Below, piece by piece: positions 26,016-37,409 of a DNA stretch of 64,000 bases (positions are counted from its first letter, which is position 1; every line of letters starts with the position of its first letter). Source of the stretch: Eutrigla gurnardus (taxonomy: Eukaryota; Chordata; Actinopteri; Perciformes; Triglidae); the NCBI GenBank assembly GCA_963514095.1, contig OY741285.1, positions 9,053,116-9,117,115 on the forward strand. The letters run 5' to 3'. The notes under the pieces are model-generated. The model ran no database searches. It was not told the origin of the DNA and worked only from the letters and a program-made list of their open reading frames with translations. Both the position numbers and the translations under genes were made by a program.

Positions 26016-26020
<5 letters not shown>
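23070..26020. other. No gene recognised
   Basis: A 109-residue frame at 23645-23974 ends in low-complexity Pro/Ser and has no domain. The rest is AT-rich. Confidence 0.5.
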
Positions 26021-26023
<3 letters not shown>

Positions 26024-26046
<23 letters not shown>

Positions 26047-26069
26047 TACACACACACACACACACACAC
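26024..26069. repeat. (CA)n microsatellite with TA interruptions
   Basis: CA run interrupted twice by CATA. Confidence 0.93.
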
Positions 26070-27419
26070 TTATCCTACAGGCATTGGATACTCAAACGCA
26101 CTCTCAATCTGCTTCATTATAACACAAAGACAAAGCAGCAATATATAGTCACATCCGGATATTAACAGCACTAACTAGATCTACCTGTGTGCACAAGCCA
26201 CTTTCACACATGACTGAGCAAAGCTTCACATTAATGGCTCATATGCTGGAACCCAGAGCAGGATAAAGTTCACAATGAAGGTATCATCAAAGCATCCGAA
26301 TCATCGGAAACAAAAAAACGCGACATCTTTCCCTCGTTACACCTTCTTTACATCGTCACCTTTGACTTTCTCCCCTCACTATCCGCTGTCTCTTGAGGAG
26401 GCGACAGCTTGCCCCTAATTTAAAGTAATCGGATGACTCTCTCTGTCTCTCTCTCTCTTTATAATCTGAGACACACAGGCTGCTGTGAGGTAACCTGCTT
26501 TTGACGGGACCACTGAGACGGACCACATACGCTGCTCCTGTGACAGCTCGCAAGCGCTTCCCACTGTCTACTTGTTGAAAACGTACTCCCTTTGGCATTT
26601 CAGACGACGGGGGGAGTTCAACTGCAGACACGATTCGTCTCACACGTGTAATTGCTTGTAACCCTATTGCACTACGCACAGCAAGACATGCAATTTAAAC
26701 CAGTTAATCCAAATATCAGCTGGGAAATCCAGCAGGGGATATATACTGTGGTAAAGCACAGGACGGTGCAAGCGTTATCATTATGATCACTGTCCATCAG
26801 CAGCTCAAGGGGATCTGAGATAGCAGCGTGTTGCATGTAAATGTGCTGAATTTACTAACCCGGCCACCCGCCTCAGCCTTTTTTTTTTTTTGTTTCAGCA
26901 CCACGGACAGCGAACTCCTCCATTAAAACCCCAGGAAGACGCTGGGAACTGTTCAAACTACTGCAGTCGATACTTGAATGTGGAAAGCGCCCGGAGTTTT
27001 CTATAAAACACACACGTAAACTTCTTCATTTCTACCCCCCCAAAATAGAATAGAGGGATGTGGACGGTGTAGCCCTGCGAGCTTCTAGAAACAGACAGCG
27101 CCTTCGCGTCAGGAAACTCGCCGCCGAGTAAACGCAGGAATACTATAGAGGAGACTGTGATGTGTTAGCAAATAAAACAGGTTACTTACCGCGTTATCCT
27201 CGTTGAAGCCATACGTTGAACAGAGAAAAAACACATCTACTTTTCCACACACTGTTGCCGTTTGCGGTGAGACACAGTCCGGGGAGGAAATCCAGGAAAT
27301 AACATCCACACAACTCATCCACCCGACTCCACTTTTCTTTTTTTCTTTTAAGGGAGGGGGGGAAACACCGCTGTCCGCGCCTTCGAGACGAGTAGGAAAA
27401 AATGAGTTTCTCTTCAAGT

Positions 27420-27471
27420 CACACACACACACACGCGCGCGCACATTCACGCACACGCGCGCGCACACACT
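27420..27471. repeat. Alternating CA/CG tract, potential Z-DNA
   Basis: CACACACACACGCGCGCGCA followed by a second ACGCGCGCGCACAC run. Alternating pyrimidine-purine with CG steps is the sequence type most prone to left-handed DNA. It lies inside the candidate first exon at 27.2-28.0 kb. Confidence 0.85.
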
Positions 27472-27592
27472 GGGAGAGAAAGGGATAATGGCCTTTGTGC
27501 GGTGAAAGAATAATCTCCTTCTCCTCTAGTCTTCTTTGAGTTTAAGTCTCCAGTGTGGGACTTACGAGGTAACTACGAGCTCTGTGGAGAGG

Positions 27593-27597
<5 letters not shown>

Positions 27598-27668
<71 letters not shown>
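27598..27668. repeat. (GA)n microsatellite, first tract
   Basis: About 70 bp of GA. Together with the next tract it would be a long CT-rich stretch of a minus-strand transcript. Confidence 0.95.
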
Positions 27669-27673
<5 letters not shown>

Positions 27674-27727
27674 GGGAGAGAGACGGGGTAACAGTATATC
27701 TCCTCTAGTATTCCCCCTCGCGTTGAA

Positions 27728-27728
<1 letters not shown>

Positions 27729-27824
<96 letters not shown>
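27729..27824. repeat. (GA)n microsatellite, second tract
   Basis: About 95 bp of GA, separated from the first tract by 60 bp. Confidence 0.95.
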
Positions 27825-28163
27825 GCGATGCGGAGTCAGACAGGGAGGTTTTGTCGGGAGGTAGTCGTGGATTTACCGCAGGAGCAGCGAGCAGCAGCAG
27901 TGATCGGTGCACCGCCGTAATCTAATTATGTCTACGGCAGAAAGGATTACCGACCGGTTGCTCTGCTCTGATCTTTGCGCCCCATGGCGGAGGGTTACGT
28001 ACCGGAGCACCGGGCTCGTCCAATGAGAACACGTCAGGATCCAGTCTCACCTAAACAAACAACAAAGTTAGTAGTTAGCAGCAACACGTGTCGTCCTTTT
28101 TTAAACGAAAATGACCCGATTACTTCACAGTGTATTCTCATCGGTGCAGCTGCTACAGGTGCA

Positions 28164-28267
<104 letters not shown>

Positions 28268-28269
28268 GC

Positions 28270-31032
28270 AGGAGGGGTGGACTTTGCAGCATGTTGCACT
28301 TCCAAGGGGAGACACAGCTGGAGAGAGATGTCTGGGAGGGGATTACAGGAGATGGTGATGTGAAGGTGTGGTGCAATTAACACTTGGACTGATAGCAGCC
28401 CTGTTTGCTTGTGATGAACTCCTGGGTGGGACTGTAATACATTTCCAAATGACTCATCACACTCTTCTCCCAGCCAGGCCTGAAATGTCTCCATCACTGC
28501 TTCTCTAAAGTTAAATTGAACGTTAATGTACATGTAAGGAGGTGCAGAAGGCAGTTTCACTTTAGTGCTTTGGGTAAACATGCATTTTCACAATTTAAAC
28601 CCCCAATTCACCCAACTTGCATGTCTTTAAAGACCAAATTAACTCCACACAGAAACCCACAAGGGAAACAAAATACATGTACAAATATTGCTAAACCTTA
28701 AATCATCCCAAATAAAAGTAACATCCATAACTCATTACTCCCTAAATAGTAGCCTATACAAATATGCTGCTCCTACAAATAATTGTGAAGTTGTAATGAG
28801 TCTATTGGCACGGGGGAAGATGTGGAACACACGATGCTCCTTCAGCCAGCGCCTCTTAAAATAATTACTTTGAATATGTAGATTTGAAGAGCAAAACCAA
28901 ACTCCTGCAAAGACTCTGTTAAAAAAATTATTATACATCTTCAGTGTGGATTAATGAATTTCTAAAGTCTCTGGAGAAAACCTTTGTGCAATCATGTTCT
29001 GGAGCCATCTTTATATTATAAAGATTTCTCTCTGCCTGCTGATCTGTTCACTGTTTGCTTTTGAAAGAGATTACTTTCTAGGCAATCAGAAAAGGTTGTT
29101 GATTTTGTACTTCATCAAACTACATACTAGCAGGCTATGAGAAGACTGAACAGTAAACATTGACTTCATTTACTTTGTGTCCACACAAATTGAATGAAAA
29201 TGATATAAACCAGGGTAAACCTTTGCCAAATATGCTTCGAGTCAACAGTCCACCTTTACTGCACATCTATAAGGCTATATTGCTAATTGTAAAGCTGAGT
29301 GGTTGCAGTTGGATCCATGTGGGAGATATTTTGACAACAATGTTGTTTCCATCCCTCTATTTAACTAAGATGTGGCAAAAACCTTCTCAGTATCACTGTG
29401 AGAAACTCAGCAGTAAAAAAAAAAGTGATGCAAAATCCCAGAGTGCATTGGCAGCAGTCATGGAGCAGACTACTGGGGCTATAATGCAGTTCAACCGCAA
29501 TTAGTTGTCATTTAGGGCTTTATCATCTGCTAATAAAATGTGTGATAGGAAGACTGATAGCTGTAAGGCAGCCATCTGCTCAATGATATTACAGTGCATT
29601 TAGTAATTACTTTCTTTATTTTGTAATTTGATGGCAAAGTTCAGATATGATGGATGGAGCCTGTCCAGATGATGCTGCTGTATGACTGAACATATCTGTC
29701 GATCCATCTGCTCTGAGGAATTGCAGTGAAGTTACTATATGTGACGCCCAATGCTGCAGCAACTGTCATACCTACATAGTGTACAGTGATTTCAAAAAAT
29801 GAAAAGATCCTATTGGTCATGAATGACCATAACAGTTCCAGACTAACTCTAATTTCAAATCTGATTACACCATAAAAGGATTGAAATTACTACCAGTAAA
29901 AGGGGTTTGGAGGCAGAGGGCCAGGCCAATTATAGCCCCTATACCACTGTGATCTTACTTGTGTGTCCATCTGCTCTGCTCTCCTCTGTGGGATTACACC
30001 AAATCCTATTGAGCTCAGGGAACGGCAGCCAAGATCAGTAGGCCTGAACTAATCATGACAAACCACCAGTACAAGAGAGGTTTGTCTCTTCCAACAAAGC
30101 ACGAGATGGATCAAAAAGGACTTATCATTCACTGATGGCTAATCTGAGTTGGTACAATTAGGCGTAGGTGGCATACTGAACATCAGATCATTCCATTATG
30201 GAACGTATAAGTGGTGCAGCATCAGTGACAAAGAGAGTCTGCTGGTTCAAGGTACTGTCACACAGCTGAAGAGCCACAGTTGATGTCATAATATAATTGA
30301 TCCATAAATGTTCTTTACACCTGCTTGAACTCACTTCATAGGAATTAAAGACAATGCCCTGTAGAGGTGAGCTACAAAAGCAGGTAGTAGAATGTTGTCA
30401 TCTTGTTTTTAAACAACTTGTGTCTTCCAATCACAAGCTGATTTTGTCCACATACAATACACCGAGGATGTGCTTATCTCCGTCACCCCTCAAAGATCCC
30501 ATAGAAAAGCTCAGGGAAGCAGCTACGAACTGAATTTCAACAGAGGTGGAGCAATTAAACCAGACTTGCATTTGCAAAACTAACCAGTTAGTGCTCATTC
30601 TTTTCTCTGGCAATGCTGTACGATTCTGCTTGAACTGCAGAAACGTCATTTTGTGTTGGTTTCTCTGCCCCCTGGCCTCGGGAGGGTAGGAATGAGCCCA
30701 TATGGTTCCAACGTTTCAGTCATTTGATAGTGAAATAGATTTGTTAGTTGTTATGGTGACAACATACGTCTGTGGGGTCATAAACTGTTGCAGCTAACCA
30801 GGAAAGCCTTCTCTGGAGCAGGAGTGAGTGAGGCGGAGGGACCGTTCCGGCTTATTTTTCATAGCCAGCGTAGCATTAAAGCATGGAGGAATTAGCAAGT
30901 TTATCTAGCCAGCTGTCGGCTAGGTAGCCAGCTAGCTAGCTTGCTAATGACTCTGAAATTAAATGCTACACTGGTTACAGGAAATGGGTCAAACAGAGCC
31001 GTCACTCACCTGGTAAGAGCAATGTGCTTTCC

Positions 31033-31063
<31 letters not shown>

Positions 31064-31375
31064 GCTCTGGCTCTCTATGCTTTGAAACATTACTACTGGT
31101 TACTATTGCTTGTTTTAGTCATTGCTTAATTGGTTTAGATGATACAGAAGTTAGCCCGCTACAATGGTAGAAATAGCAATAGTGCACATAAAAATGACCG
31201 CCTCCCTGAGCATCCTGCTATGTTGATTTGAATGAGAATGTCCATTCTACTCTTTATTTCAATGGAAGTCAGAATACGGCTTCGTTCAAAATATCCAAAT
31301 GGAAATGTGTTGTTTACATGACCTGTTGCCACATTCAGAATAATGGTGGGGATATATTAGTGTGCAGCCGGTGAT
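28270..31375. other. No gene recognised
   Basis: No exon or known repeat could be supported between the (CA)51 tract and the LINE fragment. Confidence 0.5.
31036..31063. repeat. (TA)14 microsatellite
   Basis: Uninterrupted AT/TA run. Confidence 0.95.
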
Positions 31376-31379
31376 ATCG

Positions 31380-31790
31380 GTGAGATGTGGTGCCTGGAAA
31401 GACCCCAAAGGGTACTAAAAGACAACAGCCACAGCCTGTTCACCCCTGCTGCCAACTGGCAAGCGACACCGAAGGTATCCACTGCCACCAGACTACAGAG
31501 CAGCTTCTTTCCTCAGGCTGTGAGACGCCTCAACCCCACGACATCCCCCGCACACCACTATAATTATGTGACTTTTCTCATTAACCTCAGCTCTCCACGT
31601 TATACAGGATCCAGACTGCACACTGTTCTATCCATTTAATTGCATATGAGAAATTTGCATTGGCCTATTCTGCTCTAATGCACATCACCGTACACTTACC
31701 GTTGCACTATACCAACTTGCACTAAAGTTTGGGAGCAGTTTGGACGCTGCACATACTGTACATATTTCATGTGTAGCGGTTTACACATGA
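31380..31790 (+). mobile_element. LINE 3' fragment (C-terminal end of ORF2 plus tail)
   Basis: The frame from 31385 reads ERPQRVLKDNSHSLF and RLQSSFFPQAVRRLN, a conserved ending of reverse-transcriptase ORFs of fish non-LTR elements. It is followed by an AT-rich tail with repeated TTGCACT/TGCACAT motifs (31,660-31,765) of the kind seen after such ORFs. The copy is 5'-truncated: there is no reverse-transcriptase core. Confidence 0.6.
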
Positions 31791-31794
31791 CAGC

Positions 31795-34660
31795 ATGCAT
31801 TGTCATATTTTAATGAGTGAATCAGCCTGTTGCTTTTCTCATAAGTACCCGTGAGAAACAGAAATGTAATGAGCGCAGGTTTTATATTACGCATTCTGTT
31901 TGATAGCAGCCACAGTGAAGGACTCATTCATCAATGAAATCAAACAAAATGTTAAGAATGAGAGCAGCAGGCACGCTGGGGCAATTACAGACAGAGATTT
32001 AAACACAGAAAATGGAAAAAGGAAAGAGCAACATGAAAGAAAACATTCTATTTATTCTGTTTGCCATCGTTAAATCCATCTTGTGTTGGAGCCCTTCCTT
32101 GTGCATTTGCCAGAGCAGATGTTAATAGCTAAACACGGCTATGCGGCTAAGTGCTTAATTAGGTCGGGAAATAAATGATTTATTCAACACATCTGTGCCA
32201 CTGAAATAACCCTCTCTGGACTCTGTCCTTTTTGACACTCGAGCCGGAGTCCCTCCTCAGTCTGACGATATAACTGCAAGCTTTTCAGTCTTTTTTCCGT
32301 CATAAACAGCGCCTGTTTCCCGTAGTGATGTCATATCTCCTGAAGGGAGCAGGGAACAACTGCACCTAGTGGGAGGAGAGACACAGTAGGGGGTGTGTCA
32401 GTGACGATCAAGCAGTGCAGCACAGTTTTAGTGTCGGGATTACTGGGATTTGTGCATGTCGCCTGCCTGCTCAGACCACATCAAAGCCACATGGTGCTAG
32501 GTGTAGTTCTGCTCCGTGCGTTTTATGTATGAGAGCTTTGACTTTGATATTTCCCTCCGGCAGCAGGGAGGAAGACACATTTTCCTCTCACCATATGCAC
32601 GTGTAGCTGTAGGGAAGCTGACCGCGTAGATACAATAATGCAGGAGAGGGGACCGTCATGGTGCTTTATACACTTCAGGGATTGACTGGTAGGTACAACT
32701 TGCCCTATACCGCTGAACTGCTTGCCACATTGAGAAACTTCTTGGAAAGGAAGACCTCATCTTTAGTTTAATGTCAAGTGCCATGTTTTTATTTGAAGCT
32801 GTTTTTGCACCTCCTGCACAAGGAAATGTTTTTTTTTTTTTTTTTTTTTTTGGTAGATTGGGTTCTGCTTTTCACCATAAAACTGTCATACACTGTCATA
32901 TACGCACACACTGTGGTGTTTGGATGAATCAGGTAGCTTGCTTGGCAGCAGTTTGTGCCAGCTACACACCTGCTGTACAGAAGACTTATTTCTAAACATA
33001 GAAACGCCAAAAAAGATCCACCAGTCAGACACCAGGACATGTGTGCTGTTTTTCTGGCAATCACTGTGTGATCAATAAAAAATAGGAGGATTATTAATGG
33101 TTGTTAGCATCATAACTTGACTGTCAAAAAAGCACACGATCTGCTTTTGGCTGCACATTTGCCACTCTGCAACGCACTTCATGATAACTATATTATTTTT
33201 CTACTTGGTTAAGTCGGTCGACTGCCTAAGGTGACTCACTTTCATTATGCACGACTGTGATTGGCACAGCTGTTTATTAAAAGTTATGAGATGAGGAATG
33301 TGACTGATATAATGATTAATTACTCCACCCTTCAATATTGCAATACTCAAATGCATCTGCAATGACTGATGGTCAAATCTGCAAAGGCAAGTTACAGGAT
33401 GGAAAAATACAGGATTTTAGTTTTACAGATTCAAAAGTTACTGGAAAATTGGGTCACATTGCTGCTAACATATACTTTGTACTTATTGCGCTTCATTATT
33501 GCCTTAGAAAAGCACACCTGACACATCAACAATAAAAGTGACATCCATGTACAGTAGCTAACCAGCATTCAAAATCTATACAATGCATGTAAGTGTTTCC
33601 TGGATCATTGTACAGTCAGAGACAGCCATCCTGCTGAGAGCAGCTGCCACTCTCAGTGAGATATTTTCATTGATAAATGACTCCACAAGACCTGAATGCA
33701 GCTTCAAAACAACCTTGTTATTACAGCTTTCAAAGGGAACTCAGGTCTGAACGCCGTCATAGAGAATTACTTTTCATAATCATCAATTTCAGATCTTACT
33801 TCAGTCCCATACAATCCCGTTACCATCGGTTTCAGCAGCCATCCTTTCAGTCACATGGTCTAACTGCTGATTCAGGGGCATTTCCATCCCACCAATTAAA
33901 GGTTTGCAGGGGGGGGCAAACACTGATTCTGCACCACCATAGAGCCTGGAAGACAGCCAGCTAAATCAGCCTCAGGGCTGATTTATGGTCCGCATTTCTT
34001 CTCTAACAAGACCAAACAATAATAGCAGAGACCCAAAGCAGTTTACAAGGTAAGCCCAACATTTCACATTCATGTTTGTGTTATTTGTATGCGTGTGGGC
34101 GGGCATGTACTGGCATTCAGGCTTGTGTCTGCAAATTGGATTCTGATTGCCTTACAACGATGCCAAACATATCCTCCATTCACATTGCATATACAGTATA
34201 TATTCGCACATGTACAGTGCTGTTATACGTCAAATTCAGTTCCGGTGACTTATAATTGTACTCTTGTCTTGCCATATAATTACAATTCCTAAACGGCACA
34301 AACATAGCAAGACATAGAAGTTGAGTACTCTCAAAAAGGCTACAGGTATAAAGCTAAAAAAAACTCAATTAAAAGGTCAGAACATGTTATTCAAATTAAA
34401 AGCACCATCTATGATGCAGTTGTAATCTCATATTTAAGTTTCAGAAATATATTTAAAAACAGAAGCATATTTTTTACGACCAGTTAAAAAACACACAATG
34501 CTTATTTTATAACTATTGGGTAAATAAAAATGATAACAAATCTATGTTTATTGTGGTAAACAATCATAGTTCTAGTAATGTTATCATTATGTTCAGTAAA
34601 TTGCTTTTTACCATACTGTCATTCACCCACATTTACTCCAAGAGAAGTAGCCGGCCAAAA
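31795..34660. other. No gene recognised downstream of lrrc51
   Basis: AT-rich with one poly(T) tract. I searched for methyltransferase-like exons expected if TOMT followed lrrc51 and saw none. Confidence 0.5.
32829..32851. repeat. Poly(T) tract
   Basis: About 23 T residues. Confidence 0.9.
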
Positions 34661-34664
34661 GTAT

Positions 34665-34670
34665 TTTATT
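34665..34670 (-). terminator. Candidate poly(A) signal of lrrc51
   Basis: AATAAA on the minus strand, about 135 nt beyond the lrrc51 stop codon. This is the first canonical signal I see after the stop. No GU-rich downstream element was examined in detail. Confidence 0.5.
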
Positions 34671-34804
34671 TCAGCAACCTTTACTGGCATAATTAAATTA
34701 ATCAATTAAACGGGACAAAAACATTTAAGGAAAAGAAAATATTTAATCCCAGAGTACTGTCATTTTGGCAGTGGGTTAAAAATCAATTAATCAAATGAAT
34801 GACT

Positions 34805-34942
34805 TCACTGGGGACTCTCCTTGGTGGTTTTGTCACGGTTGCTGCAGCGATGGGAGACGTTTGCCAAGACACGCTCCTCATGTGTCACAGCACTGAAATC
34901 CATCGTCTTCAACTGAGGCAGCGTAAAAACCACATGACTCCT

Positions 34943-34986
<44 letters not shown>

Positions 34987-35186
34987 TTAATTCCAGGTTC
35001 CATGGACATTATGCACCCCTGCATATAATAAACTGAAAATGTAATGTTGAATAAGGAAGAATCTTTCCGGCTATGCAAAGTAGACCTTGTGTGTACTTTC
35101 CTAGTATTTCAAATAAATGCTGGGGAATGTGGGGAAACGAGTTAAATCAAGAAAGTGAATGAATTAGAAACCAATGAAGGATGACT

Positions 35187-35227
<41 letters not shown>

Positions 35228-35921
35228 GTTATGCAGATGGGAATATATGCTTGATCTCCACTTAAGTACCTATTAAAAGGTCACGAAACGCTTGCCAAGC
35301 ATCTGTTTCCAGGGATGGAAAGTAAGCAATTACATTTACACTACTTGAGCTACTATTTCCATTTTATGATGCTTTATAATTCTACTGCACTACATTTCAC
35401 GGGGAAATATGGCACATTTTACTCCACTGCATTTCTTTAAAAGTTCTTAATGTATTTTACATTAATAAACACACGATTAGGTTATATCATACAATATTTT
35501 TGAATGGTTTAAGATAGGTTTATTTAATTTTGACCCCGTATCAAAAAAAGCTGTCTGGTTGATACTCCTTGTGAGGCTTCAGCTGCCAATTATTATTATC
35601 ATGTATTGTGTTATTATACATATAAACAGTATTAGGAACAATGAAGTAAACCCTTTAATTATTATACTATGAGGCACAGATTAGGAGTATTTTTTCATCC
35701 TTCCCTCCCCATTGATCACCTCATGACACCAGAGATTTATCTTGTTTAGGAACCATGCGCCTACTTAGTGGAAAGTAGTTAAAAGTTATTTGATTGTGTC
35801 CAACCACAACAGTTTTCGGTCTTTTCTGGTTCTAATCTGCTCAATCGGCTTCTTTTATGACCCAGAAATGATGACCGCAACTACAACCGTGTTACTGCCT
35901 AAACATCTAGCAGACAGGCAG

Positions 35922-35977
<56 letters not shown>

Positions 35978-37266
35978 TGAGTCTCCACCTGTAGTTTTTG
36001 TTGTCTTCTATAGCATTCCCATGTAGCGTGATGGTGCATAGATTCTGCAGCTCCCTCAGCTTGTCAACCTCTGACAGGCTGCGGATGCCGTTGCCATGAA
36101 GGTACAACACTCGCAGTTCATGCAGCTCGCACAAAAACTGGAACACAAACACCTGTATGAGCCGGTGCCCGATTTAGGGGCCATTCACATGCTTTGTTGC
36201 GCCAACTTTTCTAACCCTACTTGCTTCGGTTGAAAGGTCAGTCACATTCACACGGACGAAGCTACTGTGAGGGATTCTATGGAGCTGCAGACCCATTTAT
36301 TCACATCACATATTTGTTTTGACTGTTTAGTTTAGTCAATGAGGATTACTGCTAATTTACTGCAACTTCATCATCATAGCAACAAGCAGGTTTTGGTTGC
36401 TTGGTAACGCTGGCGCGGTTGGAGATGGAGGCGGTGCGGTTGGAGTTTCTACACGCAACATGTGAAAACGGTGAAGTCAGTCAGGCAAAACACTGGTAGG
36501 GTTCTACATGATTTGCCAATATTACAGCATCTTTGTAAGAGAAAACTAATATGAAGTATGATAAAGTATAAACGTAGACAGAACAGGCAATGACAATGGC
36601 TAAACTGAATGAATGAGTGATATTTGGGCGGGACCATGGGTGAAAAAGCTTAGAAACACAGGAAGGAAACATACAACCCATGGGGAAAAAAAAAAGAGAA
36701 GTCTCACCGGGTCAATGCAGGTGATTTGGTTGAACGACAGGTCCAACCAGCCGATCTTCTTTGGTTGAGCCAGAAATCGGTCAAGAACGTACGTGAGGCC
36801 AACCAGCTCACTGATGCTGTTGTTACTGAGACGCAAACTGCGGCTCAGGTACTTCCCCTTTGAGTTTGACTTTAAAGGCCGCAGGCCACTTCGGTGTTCC
36901 TCCATCAGTGCATCTGAACCACAGATAAAGTTTTCCCTGAACATTAGCATTTGCTGCTAATTCAGTTTATGAAAGGTGATGTATTACAGTCGATGTTCAT
37001 CAAATGTAAGGGTTTCAAGTACATTTTTCTTCAAATAACAACACTTTTGTCTATTTGTGGTGCCTATTCATTACAGTATTACACATATAACTCTTACCCA
37101 TATGTTACATGTTACAACTTAACAAAGCTAATGCTAATAGCGATGTATGGTTATCTACCATGAAGTTAAAAAGCTGACAAACTGTAAAACATTAGAGGAA
37201 TATTAAGATATTACCTGCAACACTGCTGATCCCTCTATATGAGAGATCCACTGGAGGCCCATACAT
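34805..37266 (-). CDS. lrrc51: lrrc51, leucine-rich repeat containing protein 51 (4 coding exons)
   Basis: Small leucine-rich repeat protein orthologous to mammalian LRRC51 (LRTOMT locus). Coding exons on the minus strand are 37266-37215, 36913-36708, 36137-35989 and 34940-34805 (stop TGA at 34807-34805). All introns are GT-AG, with phases 1, 0 and 2, and the joined frame is 180 codons; the mammalian protein is about 190 residues. Exon 1 (residues 1-17) carries PPVDLSYRGIS, resembling the mammalian N-terminus. Exon 2 has GLRPLK (27-32) and the repeat units LRLSNNSI (44-51) and WLDLSFNQI (73-81). Exon 3 has LRVLYLHGN (94-102) and a second LHGN unit near 124. Exon 4 encodes the cap-like end, with LKTMDFSAVT matching the mammalian FDFSGVT segment. 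The ATG has A at -3. The C-terminus after the cap is shorter and more diverged than in mammals. The molecular role of LRRC51 is poorly defined; expression in ciliated and sperm cells is my recollection. The methyltransferase part of the mammalian LRTOMT locus (TOMT) was not seen here. Confidence 0.93.
34941..35988 (-). other. lrrc51 intron 3 with complementary (CA)n and (UG)n at its two ends
   Basis: This is a 1,048-nt intron. The donor is AG|GTGGAG at 35988. On the transcript a (CA)26 tract runs from intron position +14 to +65 (35975-35924), a second (CA)18 tract lies mid-intron (35226-35191), and a (UG)18 tract (34981-34945) ends 5 nt before the acceptor, which reads GTGTGTTTAG. There is no ordinary polypyrimidine tract. 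A possible branch site, TTTAC, sits just upstream of the UG tract. A worn copy of a common teleost repeat fills 35,310-35,660. The exon joins on both sides are supported by the protein alignment, so the repeat positions relative to the splice sites are firm. Confidence 0.9.
35310..35660. repeat. Teleost interspersed repeat, family D, within lrrc51 intron 3
   Basis: Starts GGGATGGAAAGTAAGCAATT and continues with CATTTACACTACTTGAGC, TTCTACTGCACTACATTTCA and TTTTACTCCACTGCATTTC. This matches a very common fish repeat, probably of DNA-transposon origin. It sits between the mid-intron and 5' CA tracts and so sets the spacing between them. Confidence 0.65.
36396..36408. promoter_or_regulatory. Candidate X-box (RFX site) in lrrc51 intron 2
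   Basis: GTTGCTTGGTAAC fits the RFX palindrome GTTRCY-N-RGYAAC at every position. It lies within intron 2 in a short G-rich, CpG-containing stretch (36,400-36,470). It shares the GTTGCT half-site with the upstream X-box when that one is read on the minus strand. Confidence 0.45.
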
Positions 37267-37389
37267 GTTCAAGTCTGAAGCTCTTTACACGTATTCAGCA
37301 ACAACTAAATGTTCAGATGAAACTACTGAACTTTCTAATACAAACATATGACTCGAAAATGCATTAAAAATAAACAAACAACTAAAACT

Positions 37390-37402
37390 GTTTCCTAGCA
37401 AC
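37390..37402. promoter_or_regulatory. Candidate X-box (RFX site) upstream of lrrc51
   Basis: GTTTCCTAGCAAC is two inverted half-sites with a 1-nt spacer, one position off the vertebrate consensus GTTRCY-N-RGYAAC. It lies about 124 bp upstream of the lrrc51 ATG, in the range where X-boxes of ciliary genes usually sit. RFX factors bind such palindromes. Binding here is an inference. Confidence 0.45.
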
Positions 37403-37409
37403 TACATAC

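Larger units (their letters stand above)
27190..28050 (-). promoter_or_regulatory. Probable promoter and 5' untranslated first exon of a minus-strand gene
   Basis: This block is richer in CpG than its surroundings. Read on the minus strand it has an inverted CCAAT box (28018-28024), then two long CT tracts, a CG/CA alternating tract, several short upstream ATGs, and finally a near-consensus donor GCG|GTAAGT at 27190/27189. A second GTAAGT lies at 27565. The ATG nearest the donor (27212) would give MASTRIT before the splice. Another open frame ends ...CGKVDVFFLCSTYGFNEDNA at the same donor; I recognise neither. The arrangement looks like a long UTR exon of a large-intron fish gene, but no downstream exon can be tied to it. 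Confidence 0.4.

Noticed and set aside
26862..27005. Plus-strand acceptor-like TTTTTTTTTTGTTTCAG followed by a 35-codon frame
   Set aside because: No donor before the stop and no matching upstream exon; it lies next to the minus-strand promoter candidate and may be a coincidence of a poly(T) tract.
27562..27920. Frames with Arg-Glu or Ser-Leu repeats through the GA tracts
   Set aside because: They come from the GA/CT repeat itself and have no conserved flanking sequence.
29815..29834. TGGTCAT-GA-ATGACCA palindrome resembling a nuclear-receptor element
   Set aside because: The GGTCA/TGACC half-sites are 4 nt apart rather than the 3 nt of an oestrogen response element, and no promoter is nearby.
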